From Enterobacterales bacterium (GTDB lineage Bacteria > Pseudomonadota > Gammaproteobacteria > Enterobacterales > Kangiellaceae): a stretch of 64,000 nt of DNA. Every line of letters starts with the position of its first letter. Position 1 is the stretch's first letter. The DNA lies in NCBI GenBank assembly GCA_030949565.1, contig JAUZSK010000001.1, positions 1-64,000 on the forward strand. Reading direction: 5' to 3'. A program made the translations under genes and the position numbers. This document shows positions 1-9,513 of this stretch, piece after piece. The notes under the pieces were generated by a model. It was given only the letters and a program-made list of their open reading frames with translations, was not told where the DNA came from and searched no databases.

Positions 1-3000
1 TGATGTGAATAGAAACACGTTTAAATCAATTGGTGTCGAAAAACTACGACTACAGTAAACAATTAAAAAGTAATACTTCTAGATATTTTTCAAGATTCTT
101 TAGGTCGCATTTTAATCGCTACTTGGGGGCATGGTGTTTTCTTGCTTAAGGGGATGGAACTAAATAAATATAACCTCCACCTACCAAGCATGCTTGTTAA
201 AAACGGTTGCCCTAAGATAAGAGGAAAATCTCTGGTTTGGTACATTTCATGAAGGTATATTAGTACAAACTGAAAAAAAAGATATTAGGAAAAAAATTAA
301 GGCTGATAAAACAAATATCATTTCCTTAAAGTCTGACAATATTTTTAAAATATTTCAAGGTGAAGATAGCACTATTTGGGTTGGTACTTATGGTGGAGGC
401 ATTAGTAGACACTATCCGTTAAGCCGGAAATTTGAATCTTATGGCCTAGGTAATGAACAAAATTCAGGACTAATCGATCCAGTTATTTTTTCAATACATG
501 AAGATTTAAACGGTTATATTTGGTTAGGTAGTGAGCAGGGTATACTTTCTAGATTCGATCCCGTTAAACGCACTTTTTCTCACCACAGATTAACTAAGAA
601 TCAAGAAATTTTGCGTACCCAGATATACACTATATTTCAAATTAGCGAAAAATTACTCTTAGTAGGTACAGAGTTTGGGCTTTTTGATTATTGGATAGAA
701 AGAAACGAGTTCACTAAACATCATAGTCTAAATAAAAAGCTAAGCAAAGAGACCGAAGCTATAAAATTTATTTCCAAAGATAATTATGGTCGCATCTGGA
801 TTGCATATAGAAATAGCGGGATGCAAGCTTTCAAAATAAAAAGTAAAACCGAAATTGCTCCGATAGACAAGTTGCACGTAACAATCAAATCACCTCAAGT
901 ACTATATAACATATCGAAAATGGATTTCTTGTAGGCACGCAGGACTCTGGTGTACTAAAAATCGATATCTTAGATAATAAAATTACAAAACAACAGATTG
1001 AAACTCGAGATAAAGAGAACATTATTGACTTAGCTATTGACTCGAAAGAAAATCTTTGGATTGCCACTTGGTCTAAGGGTATTCGAATAATTACCCACGA
1101 TGGAAAACTGATTAACCTAGATGAAGATAATGGATTACCAAATAATACTATTTACAAGATTATACCCGATATAGAATCAAAAAAAATGTGGGCGACAACT
1201 AATGTTGGCATGGTTTCCATAGACACAAATTCATTCCAATTGAAAAGATATAGTTTTTATGATGGTCTTCAAGGCGATGAATTTAACCGAGCAGGCTTAA
1301 TTAGCAAAAAAGGATATATGTACTTTGGTGGAATCAATGGTTTTAACCGCTTTTATCCTAATGGTATAATAAGTAATATTCATATATCACCACCAAAAAT
1401 AACAGGACTGAGTGTCGCAAATAAAGATATTAGAACTAACAACTCGCAAAACCCTACACTTAACCAAGCTTTGTTGACCGATAGCAATATTTTTCTAACC
1501 TACGACCAAACCCCCTTTTCAATAGAATTTACAAGCCCGCAATTTGTAAAACCATCGGATATCCAATTTCGTTACCGCTTATTAGGCCTAAGTGACAAAT
1601 GGATAATATCTGCCAAAAACTCACGCCGCGCCACCTATACCAACATCCCGCCCGGCGATTATACTTTTGAATTGCAGGTGAGAGATATCAACGATGAATG
1701 GAATAGTTTTACCCAAAAAAAGTATATAAACATAGAGCCTCCATGGTGGTTGTCGATTGCCGCTAAGTTATTTTATGGCTTAATTATCAGTATTGTTTTG
1801 TCGGTTATTTTCTATCTTAATTGGAAGCGGCTACAAGAAATTAAGAAAAATGTAATCATTAAAGAAAAAGCCGCCGAGCGATTAAGGCTCAGCCTTTGGG
1901 GAGGCGGTAATGAACTATGGGATTGGGATATTCCATCCGGTCGTATAACACGATCAGATGAAGATAAAAGTATTAGCATCCAATGTGAAGAGCTGTCACC
2001 TGACTTACATGAAATTGATGAATATGTTCATCCTGATGATCGGCAAAAAGTAAAGATGGCGCTTAATTTCCACTTAAATGGTTTCAAAGATCATTTTGAA
2101 GCGGTTTATCGGATAAAAGATAATCAGCTAAAATGGCGCTGGATCCAAGACCGAGGAAGAGTGGTAGAACTGGACGAAAATGATCACCCAACTCGTATGT
2201 CAGGAACCCAGAAAGATATTTCTGAAATGCAACGCAAAGATGAAGAAATAGAACGTTTGGGACAAGCTTTTAAGAAAACCTCTGATGGTGTATGGATTAG
2301 GAATAAACAATGGCAACTCATCGATTGTAACCCATCTTATGAGAAGATCACCGGTTATTCCTTATCTGAAAAGAAAGGAGAAGCTCTATGGTTCCCTGAA
2401 ACCAGAGAACAGGTTCATAATCTACTAGGACGAATAAAAGAGACTGTTGAGACCGATGGGACTTGGCAAGGTGAAGCCTGGGCTGAGAGAAAAAATAATA
2501 CGGCCTTTCCTCAAAAACTAACAGTTGACCGAATTATGGATGAAAAAGGACGCGTCCGCTATTACGTTGGTGTATTTTCTGATATTACCTACCTTAAAAA
2601 GAGTGAAAAGGAGTTGGTCAACCTTGCAAATTATGACTCCTTAACTGGGCTCGCTAATCGAGTCTGTTTGTATGATCGCCTCACTCAAAATATTGAGAAA
2701 ACAAAAATAAGAAAAGAAAGGTTCGCCGTTATCCATATTGATTTAAATAATTTCAAACGCTTTAATGATACCTACAGCCATTCAGTCGGCGATAGCTTTA
2801 TCGCCGCAATCGGTAAAAAAATTACCCTGTTATCCAATGAAACAGATACAATCGCTCGATTAGGAGGAGACGAATTTATCATCGTTAGAGATCATCTGAA
2901 ATCCTCCTCTCAAGTAGCAGCATTTGTTGAAGATCTCATCTCCCAATTGAGCTCTCCAACGGACGTATTGGATCAACAAGTGTCCATTGATATCACGGTT

Positions 3001-3966
3001 GGTATCGCGATGTATCCTGAGGATGGGCTTACCACAGAAAAGCTGCTTAGTAATGCCAACACAGCATTATTAGAGGCGAAGAAAGAAGTCGATAGTCATT
3101 TTCAATTTTTCTCGGAAGAACTCAATAAAAAAGCCAAAAAACGGCTGGTCTTGGAAAATGAGCTACGACTAGCCATCGAACAAGATGAAATACAACTTGC
3201 TTACCAACCTAAAGTCAATATGGTAACAGGGCGAGTGTTAGGAGTCGAAGCTCTTGCTCGCTGGATCCATCCCGAGTTAGGCTTTATTAGCCCTACAGAA
3301 TTTATTCTAATCGCCGAAGAATGCAGTATGATCAATTTACTAGGCGAACAATTGCTACGCAAAGCGATCCGCCAAACAAAACAATGGGTTGATCAAGGCC
3401 TTATGCGCGGCAGAACTAGCGTGAACCTATCCGCTCACCAATTTTGGCATCGTGATCTAGTACATGAAATCGCTAGTATCTTGGAACAAGAAAAACTAGA
3501 CACAAAATATCTAGAACTGGAATTAACCGAAAGTGCTTGTGTGCAAGAGGTTGAAAAGACAGTCAAACAGCTTCTCGATTTACGACAACTAGGTATTCAT
3601 CTTGCACTAGACGATTTTGGAACCGGCTACTCGTCCCTTGCCCAGCTAAAAATACTGCCTCTTGATACCTTAAAAGTGGACCGTGATTTCGTTAAAGATA
3701 TTGGCACGGATCCGAGGGAAGGGAAAATCGTTAAAGCCGTCATTGATATTGCAAAAGGCCTCGATCTCGATGTAGTGGTTGAAGGCGTTGAAACCAAGGA
3801 GCAATGCGAATACCTGTGGCAGAATAATGCGAAGATTATCCAAGGTTACTTTTTTAGCAAGCCCGTTACGCCAGAGGCAATGACGGAGTTGTTTAGCAAA
3901 AGTTGGCCCCAATCAACTTATTTATCGCCCAATATTGCTAAGGTGACACCGATTAATCGCTCATAG
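1..3966 (+). CDS. Propeller-sensor GGDEF/EAL c-di-GMP protein (5'-partial, frame-broken)
   Basis: Membrane-bound bifunctional cyclic-di-GMP enzyme. The N-terminal part (1-1500) consists of Reg_prop-type propeller blades with recurring G-I-W-[IVL]-G-T-like strands, followed by a Y_Y_Y domain (about 1510-1740), one membrane helix (about 1750-1815), two PAS domains (about 1880-2230 and 2240-2620), GGDEF (about 2620-3110, GGDEF motif intact at 2863) and EAL (about 3150-3880, EAL intact at 3247, DDFGTGYSSL present). Both active sites look complete, so synthesis and hydrolysis are both possible. The gene starts left of the window. The reading frame changes near 56-66, 200-224 and 905-920; from about 919 it is continuous to 3966. 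These look like indel errors, but real decay of the sensor half cannot be excluded. Confidence 0.8.
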
Positions 3967-4188
3967 AACAACAAGAACCTAGTATAAGCCTCCAGAAATA
4001 TAGATTTTATCCCCAAAACACCGTTTTCTTTATTGAGATATTTATACCTCATAAATGTGAACCGGTTCTCATTTAGATGTTTCCCTACTCAAGCCTTTTT
4101 TATTACAAAATAGCATAAGTAACATTTTTTTTATTTGCAATTAGCAAAGCTATCGTCGTTTGAATAGTAGGCTATAAGGGGATTTATA

Positions 4189-4968
4189 ATGAGTAAAGTA
4201 CGAGTTTTAGTAGGTTTAATAACGATAGCGTCTCTTGGTTTGATTATTCACACTTTCGAATCAGGTAAGAATTTAGAATCTTTACGCATGGGTAATATCG
4301 ACCCTAGCTTACAAGTCGCTCGCATGGGTAATATCGACCCTAGCTTACAAGTCGCTCGCATGGGTAATATCGACCCTAGCTTACAAGTCGCTCGCATGGG
4401 TAATATCGACCCTAGCTTACAAGTCGCTCGCATGGGTAATATCGACCCTAGCTTACAAGTCGCTCGCATGGGTAATATCGACCCTAGCTTACAAGTCGCT
4501 CGCATGGGTAATATCGACCCTAGCTTACAAGTCGCTCGCATGGGTAATATCGACCCTAGCCTACAAGTCGCTCGCATGGGTAATATCGACCCTAGCCTAC
4601 AAGTCGCTCGCATGGGTAATATCGACCCTAGCTTACAAGTCGCTCGCATGGGTAATATCGACCCTAGCTTACAAGTCGCTCGCATGGGTAATATCGACCC
4701 TAGCCTACAAGTCGCTCGCATGGGTAATATCGACCCTAGCTTACAAGTCGCTCGCATGGGTAATATCGACCCTAGCTTACAAGTCGCTCGCATGGGTAAT
4801 ATCGACCCTAGCTTACAAGTCGCTCGCATGGGTAATATCGACCCTAGCTTACAAGTCGCTCGCATGGGTAATATCGACCCTAGCTTACTTAAAATTATGG
4901 ATGGTACGGATCCTGCTTTAGCTCTAGCAATTATGGACGGCACGGATCCTGCGGCTGTGGTTGCTTAA
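4189..4968 (+). CDS. Secreted/anchored protein of sixteen 12-residue tandem repeats
   Basis: I do not recognise the family. The protein has 259 residues. Residues 1-22 are a short basic start plus a hydrophobic helix (signal peptide or anchor). From residue 34 there are 16 consecutive copies of MGNIDPSLQVAR, then a shortened copy (MGNIDPSLLKI) and two diverged units (MDGTDPALALAI, MDGTDPAAVVA). The shared pattern is M-x-x-x-D-P-x-L. Each regular unit carries one Asp and one Arg, with Arg at its end. A good ribosome site (AAGGGGA) precedes the ATG and a strong terminator follows, so it is a single-gene unit. No processing enzyme is adjacent. It could be a structural repeat protein, an adhesin or matrix component, or a multi-copy peptide precursor; sequence alone does not decide. 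Confidence 0.75.
   Translation: MSKVRVLVGLITIASLGLIIHTFESGKNLESLRMGNIDPSLQVARMGNIDPSLQVARMGNIDPSLQVARMGNIDPSLQVARMGNIDPSLQVARMGNIDPSLQVARMGNIDPSLQVARMGNIDPSLQVARMGNIDPSLQVARMGNIDPSLQVARMGNIDPSLQVARMGNIDPSLQVARMGNIDPSLQVARMGNIDPSLQVARMGNIDPSLQVARMGNIDPSLQVARMGNIDPSLLKIMDGTDPALALAIMDGTDPAAVVA
4288..4863 (+). repeat. 36-bp in-frame tandem repeat, 16 copies
   Basis: Sixteen uninterrupted 36-bp units inside the preceding gene. Units differ only at one Leu codon (TTA in most, CTA in units 8, 9 and 12), a synonymous change. A partial 17th unit follows to about 4887. Such uniformity implies recent expansion or homogenisation by slippage or recombination, so copy number probably varies and may be misassembled. 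Confidence 0.95.
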
Positions 4969-4992
4969 TAAACCACACAATCAGCCATTAAT

Positions 4993-5024
4993 AAAAAAAG
5001 CCTGTTAAATACAGGCTTTTTTTT
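4993..5024 (+). terminator. Intrinsic terminator after the repeat protein
   Basis: AGCCTGT/ACAGGCT stem with a 5-nt loop, preceded by an A-run and followed by eight T; could work in both directions. Confidence 0.85.
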
Positions 5025-5173
5025 ATCTAAATTTTGCGGGCTTGTCGGTGGGACTGGCTCTATAGGTTCTTTAAACACATAACTAAGTGATAAAATCAGT
5101 TGGCTTTATTGGGGTTTGCTGTAAAATTGGTTTTTACTCAGTAAAATTAATTTGATTCAACAGGCTTAGCGCT

Positions 5174-6378
5174 ATGAACTCACAATCCTCCTTTTTAAAA
5201 GATCTTCAAAATCAAATAAATGACTTACATAAACAAGGGCTTTATAAATCTGAACGGGTTATTGAATCCCATCAACAGGCTGATATTCGCGTCTCCAATG
5301 GCGATCAGGTGCTTAATTTCTGTGCCAATAACTACCTTGGATTAGCTAATCACCCTAAGTTGATCGATGCTGGTCAGCTGGCACTCAAACAATGGGGCTA
5401 TGGCATGGCTTCAGTTCGATTTATCTGTGGTACTCAGGCAATTCACAAGCAACTGGAGTCACGGATCAGCGGCTTCTTACAAATGGAAGATACCATTCTT
5501 TACGGTTCTTGTTTTGATGCCAATGGCGGCTTGTTTGAAACTATTTTAACCAATGAAGACGCGATCATTTCGGACTCGCTTAATCATGCCTCTATTATAG
5601 ATGGTGTTCGATTGAGTAAGGCCATGCGCTATCGTTACAATAACAATGATATGGCGGATCTTGAACTGCAACTCAAACAAGCCGATAAGGCAGGTGCTCG
5701 CTACAAGCTGATTGCTACCGACGGTGTTTTTTCAATGGATGGCTACCTAGCCAATCTATCAGCAATCTGCGATTTAGCGGATCAATACAATGCCATGGTA
5801 ATGGTAGATGACTCTCACGCAGTTGGATTTATGGGCGAGAATGGGCGCGGAACCCATGAACATTGTGGAGTCATGGATCGCATTGACATCATAACAGGAA
5901 CTCTAGGCAAAGCACTTGGCGGAGCTTCTGGCGGTTATACGTCTGGTAAAAAGGAAATCATCGAATGGCTGCGACAACGCTCGCGTCCCTATTTATTTTC
6001 CAATACGGTTCGGCGCCAGTGATTGCAGCCGCCAGCGTTAAAGTCATTGATATGCTGGAATCTAGTAATGATCTTCGCGTAAAGCTATTTGAAAATGCTC
6101 GCTATTTTAGAGATAAGATGCAACAACTTGGTTTTGACCTACTGCCAGGCGAACACCCCATTATCCCTGTAATGTTAGGCGACGCTAACCTTGCTAAAAA
6201 CTTTGCTGACGAGATGTTAAAAGAAGGCATTTATGTGGTCGGTTTTTCTTTTCCTGTGGTACCCAAAGGCCAAGCAAGGATCCGTACCCAAATGTCAGCC
6301 GCGCATGACTTGACTCATATCGACAAAGCGGTTGATGCATTTGAGCGTGTCGGAAAGCGACTGGCAGTTATTAAGTAA
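5174..6378 (+). CDS. kbl: 2-amino-3-ketobutyrate CoA ligase (one frame break)
   Basis: PLP enzyme of the alpha-oxoamine synthase family. It cleaves 2-amino-3-ketobutyrate with CoA to glycine and acetyl-CoA, the second step of threonine breakdown after Tdh. Visible motifs are CANNYLGL, the [10 protein letters not shown] region, [11 protein letters not shown] and the PLP lysine context [13 protein letters not shown]. Full length is about 400 residues, as usual. The frame changes at about 6011-6017 (after LFSNTV, resuming [11 protein letters not shown]), where two extra or one missing base breaks an otherwise normal protein; sequencing error is likely. tdh follows 41 bp downstream, the classic kbl-tdh operon. 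Confidence 0.93.
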
Positions 6379-6419
6379 GTACCTACTCTCTTCTCTGTAT
6401 AACAACAAAGGCTTTAGCC

Positions 6420-7442
6420 ATGAAATCATTACATAAACTCAAAGCTGAAAAAGGGATTTGGTTACAGGATACAGCTAAACCTGAATGTGGCCACAATGAT
6501 GTGTTGATTAAAATTAAAAAAACCGCTATTTGCGGTACTGACATGCATATTTATAACTGGGATGAGTGGTCGCAAAAAACCATTCCCATTCCGATGACAG
6601 TTGGTCATGAGTTTGTCGGAACCATCGAAGCTTTCGGCGATGCTGTCAGCGGATTTAAAATCGGCGAAAGAGTATCGGGAGAAGGTCATATCACCTGTGA
6701 CCACTGTCGTAACTGTCGTGCTGGGCGTCGCCACCTGTGTCGAAATACACTCGGCGTTGGGGTCAATAGAGAAGGCGCTTTCGCAGAGTATCTCTCCATT
6801 CCCGCTGGCAATGCTTTTAAAATCCCTGATGATATCAGTGACGATATGGCGGCCATTTTTGATCCCTTTGGTAATGCAGTGCATACGGCCTTATCCTTTG
6901 ACATGGTTGGTGAGGACGTACTTATCACCGGCGCCGGACCTATCGGCATTATGGCAGCGGCAGTCTGTAAACACGTTGGAGCTAGGCACGTTGTCATCAC
7001 CGATATTAATGATTATCGACTAGAATTGGCTAAAAAAATGGGAGTCACTCGTGCAGTTAATGTGGCTAAACAAGATTTAAAAAGCATTATGAAAGAATTG
7101 AACATGACCGAAGGTTTTGATATTGGACTTGAAATGTCCGGCGTACCTTCCGCAGTTCAATCCATGCTGGAAACCATAAACCATGGTGGAAAAATTGCGA
7201 TGTTAGGGATCCCGCCATCGGATATGGCTGTGGATTGGAATCAGGTCATTTTTAAAGGGCTGCATATTAAGGGGATTTATGGTCGAGAAATGTTTGAGAC
7301 CTGGTATAAAATGGTCTCTTTACTACAATCAGGGCTTGATCTTTCACCAATTATCACCCACCAGTTCGCCATTGATGACTTTCAGCAGGGCTTTGACAGC
7401 ATGGCTTCGGGTCTATCCGGTAAAGTGATACTCAACTGGTAG
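6420..7442 (+). CDS. tdh: L-threonine 3-dehydrogenase
   Basis: Zinc-dependent medium-chain dehydrogenase, 340 residues, the usual length. It oxidises L-threonine to 2-amino-3-ketobutyrate with NAD+, supplying Kbl. The catalytic zinc site is visible as [13 protein letters not shown] and GHEFVG near residues 38-66. The structural zinc loop has four Cys ([15 protein letters not shown], about residues 93-107). The Rossmann glycine motif is GAGPIG. An AAAGG ribosome site lies upstream of the ATG. The start and end are both intact, unlike kbl. Confidence 0.96.
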   Translation: MKSLHKLKAEKGIWLQDTAKPECGHNDVLIKIKKTAICGTDMHIYNWDEWSQKTIPIPMTVGHEFVGTIEAFGDAVSGFKIGERVSGEGHITCDHCRNCRAGRRHLCRNTLGVGVNREGAFAEYLSIPAGNAFKIPDDISDDMAAIFDPFGNAVHTALSFDMVGEDVLITGAGPIGIMAAAVCKHVGARHVVITDINDYRLELAKKMGVTRAVNVAKQDLKSIMKELNMTEGFDIGLEMSGVPSAVQSMLETINHGGKIAMLGIPPSDMAVDWNQVIFKGLHIKGIYGREMFETWYKMVSLLQSGLDLSPIITHQFAIDDFQQGFDSMASGLSGKVILNW

Positions 7443-7453
7443 TTAAATAGGTT

Positions 7454-7912
7454 ATGACTGATAAAATCGACTGGCAGTGGTATTTATTTGAACAACTTAA
7501 ACCCAATCAAATGGCTGCGATGTTGGCTCTTCGTCAAGAGGTATTTGTAGTCGAGCAAAACTGCCCCTACTTAGATATTGATGGCAAAGATCCACAGGCG
7601 ATGCATCTTATTGGCTGGCAAAATCAGACTATTATCGCAACTTTAAGGCTATTCGAAAGTTATCCCGATTATGATAACCATGTTTCAATCGGTCGCATTT
7701 GCACAGCTCAATCGGTAAGAGGGAAAGGAGTTGGTCAGCAATTAATGGATCAAGTCATTGATTATATTAAACAAAATTTCCCCAGTAAAAAGATACAAAT
7801 CGGTGCTCAGTATTATCTTAAACCTTTTTACACGAGTTTTGGATTCAAACAGATTTCAGAGATCTATTTAGAAGACGGTATTGAGCACATCTTGATGATA
7901 AAACAGCCGTAG
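7454..7912 (+). CDS. elaA: GNAT acetyltransferase, ElaA type
   Basis: A 152-residue single-domain GNAT protein. The N-terminal stretch LALRQEVFVVEQNCPYLDIDG is cut here to its key part RQEVFVVEQ, typical of the ElaA family, and the acetyl-CoA loop appears as VRGKGVGQQLM near residues 88-98. It starts 12 bp after tdh, so it is probably cotranscribed. The substrate of ElaA proteins is not established, so only the enzyme class is claimed. Confidence 0.85.
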   Translation: MTDKIDWQWYLFEQLKPNQMAAMLALRQEVFVVEQNCPYLDIDGKDPQAMHLIGWQNQTIIATLRLFESYPDYDNHVSIGRICTAQSVRGKGVGQQLMDQVIDYIKQNFPSKKIQIGAQYYLKPFYTSFGFKQISEIYLEDGIEHILMIKQP

Positions 7913-7939
7913 ATTGGCAAATCTAAGGCTGTATTTAGA

Positions 7940-7965
7940 GATCCCCGATGAAACACTTCGGGGAT
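7940..7965. repeat. GATCCCCGA hairpin
   Basis: Short inverted repeat (ATCCCCGA ... TCGGGGAT) in the gap between two convergent genes, without a T-run on either side. Resembles a dispersed REP-type hairpin more than a terminator. Confidence 0.45.
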
Positions 7966-7981
7966 GACAGCAGAGAAACCA

Positions 7982-8416
7982 CTATTGAAAGACATAATTA
8001 GTAAATAGTAGATTTTCAACAACATCCTTGCCAGTTTCCTCTTTTAAAACCGCAGAAACGGCTTCTTTTGCCCCAACCCGCAGCTTTTCTCTCTCCTCAA
8101 AAGGTTGAATCACCGATTTATCTTGACGATTAAAAAAATCGATTAAGCGATCCTGAATAAGCGGCAAATGAAGCTCCACCAGATCATAATTGTCTTGTCC
8201 GCGAACCACAATATTAACTTGCACCACCACATAGCCAAGCTTTCTTCCTGTCCCTTGGTAAAAAGTTAAAATATTCGGATCCACCTCGAAATACATTAAC
8301 GGTACTTCTTCAGGTTTCTCCTCTCCATCTTCTTCCGCTATGCTCTGAAAATGCATCAAGAAAAAAGAAAACAGACCGAAAATTAAAAGATTTTTTACCC
8401 AAGTAGCTTGACTCAT
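7982..8416 (-). CDS. FliL-like flagellar basal-body-associated protein
   Basis: About 144 residues. A short N-terminal hydrophobic helix (LLIFGLFSFFLMHF) is followed by an acidic stretch and a FliL domain (YFEVDPNILTFYQ, VVVQVNIVVRG, LPLIQDRLIDFFN). FliL proteins sit in the inner membrane next to the stator and affect motor torque. The chosen ATG (MSQATW) lies 8 nt after GGAATAC; an alternative start five codons upstream (8431) has a poorer context. It stands alone, away from any flagellar operon, as FliL-like paralogues often do in this class. Confidence 0.75.
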   Translation of the reverse strand: MSQATWVKNLLIFGLFSFFLMHFQSIAEEDGEEKPEEVPLMYFEVDPNILTFYQGTGRKLGYVVVQVNIVVRGQDNYDLVELHLPLIQDRLIDFFNRQDKSVIQPFEEREKLRVGAKEAVSAVLKEETGKDVVENLLFTNYVFQ

Positions 8417-8519
8417 CACATAGTATTCCATGATTAAACGATAAGTTTAAGTATAGTAAAAACCTACCCAAAGGCGAATTTTTTAGTGGCTGATTGTCTT
8501 AAAATATAGGATCTATTAG

Positions 8520-8728
8520 GCATATTCCGCATTAATTTACCGCTTTTCTAAAATAAAACTAAAGAAAAATCCATTTACTGCGATACACAAGGTATCAAGG
8601 ATAAGCTTGCGACATATTCTAAACACTGCCAATTTTTAGTTGATGTGTCGTTCGCCTTATTTTAAGTTACTTTAATTCCTTTGTTGTCAGTATCCTCATT
8701 TGCCGAGACTCTCTCTCGGCTTTTTTTT
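8520..8728 (+). ncRNA. Candidate small RNA ending in a stand-alone terminator
   Basis: The 496-bp gap 8417-8912 holds no convincing ORF, yet carries a textbook intrinsic terminator on the + strand with no + strand gene upstream of it back to the convergent gap at 7912. A short untranslated transcript ending there is the simplest reading. The 5' end is a guess; no known RNA family was recognised. Confidence 0.3.
8702..8728 (+). terminator. Stand-alone intrinsic terminator
   Basis: GCCGAGA/TCTCGGC stem followed by eight T; the T-run lies only on the + strand side, so it terminates rightward transcription. Confidence 0.8.
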
Positions 8729-8941
8729 CTTTCGCTTGTCAAAAACATTCGCCCATCTCTCACAAACACGCTGTAATCTATTGTATTTAAAGAACAAATA
8801 AAATAGTGAAATAAAACCTAAAGCTTTTTTATAATGTTGCGATAAGAATAGATACTACTCAGAAGCTATTATCAATTATGCAGCTTGATTGTAATAATTC
8901 TTTGGCCGTGATTGTATTCAGAGAATAAGAGGATTAAAATT

Positions 8942-9358
8942 ATGTCAAAATTAGCAATAAATACAAAAATCATTACCACCGCTTTCGCTTTCCTAATGGT
9001 TAGCCTAACTCCATCCCAAGCTAAAGCCGATGATCTGCAAAGACTTGCCGAAAACTTATGCCAAAATGCAAAAACAGATAATCGTGCCAGTATGCGTAAA
9101 AAACTAAAGGGCGCAAGAATGCGTTTGAAGTCGATTTACCCGGGTCTAATATGTGGTTCCGCTGGCTCTTTAATGCGTGTTGCAATCGCCAATGATGCAC
9201 TTTCAGCCGCAAAATTTATCGTATCTAAGGCTGGTAAAAAGGGTCTTAAGATGGTCGAAAAAGACGGTAAAACAGTTTTAGAATATACAGAAGGTCTAGT
9301 TGCTAGTGGCGATGCCAGTAAACAAGCCTTTGTTGATCTGATTAAAAGTAAGCTTTAA
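8942..9358 (+). CDS. Secreted DUF3718-family protein
   Basis: About 138 residues with a signal peptide ending near SQAKA, then a DUF3718-type domain: two Cys (ENLCQNAK and GLICGSAG) separated by a basic helix (MRKKLKGARMRLKSIYPG) and a second helical part. The two Cys may form a disulfide in the periplasm. The start at 8942 is chosen because AAGAGGA lies 9 nt upstream; a start at 8912 would add ten polar residues before the signal peptide. Function of the family is unknown to me. A terminator follows. Confidence 0.7.
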   Translation: MSKLAINTKIITTAFAFLMVSLTPSQAKADDLQRLAENLCQNAKTDNRASMRKKLKGARMRLKSIYPGLICGSAGSLMRVAIANDALSAAKFIVSKAGKKGLKMVEKDGKTVLEYTEGLVASGDASKQAFVDLIKSKL

Positions 9359-9425
9359 AAATTAATCCCGTCTGCAGGGTAAGTTTTAACCTTATTGAGT
9401 AACAAATCTAACAGTTTTAGCTGGA

Positions 9426-9450
9426 AGCCGGATTCGATGTCCGGCTTTTT
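9426..9450 (+). terminator. Intrinsic terminator after DUF3718 gene
   Basis: AGCCGGA/TCCGGCT stem, 7-nt loop, then a short T-run. Confidence 0.75.
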
Positions 9451-9513
9451 GGTATCTAGGTTTTTTGATATTTTGATTGAAACTTTGCTGGCTCGTCAAA
9501 AGGCAATAAGAAA

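Noticed and set aside
4058-4068. Perfect 10-bp palindrome GAACCGGTTC
   Set aside because: Single short palindrome with no paired site or promoter elements that I could place around it.
4288-4863. 36-bp repeats as a CRISPR array
   Set aside because: Units are directly adjacent with no spacers and lie in frame within a gene; no cas genes nearby.
4248-4943. Long open frame of 231 codons antisense to the repeat protein
   Set aside because: It is open only because the repeat unit happens to lack stops in that frame; no ribosome site, no sensible composition.
6462-7023. Several 100-140 codon ORFs overlapping tdh on both strands
   Set aside because: They are alternative-frame shadows of the intact tdh gene.
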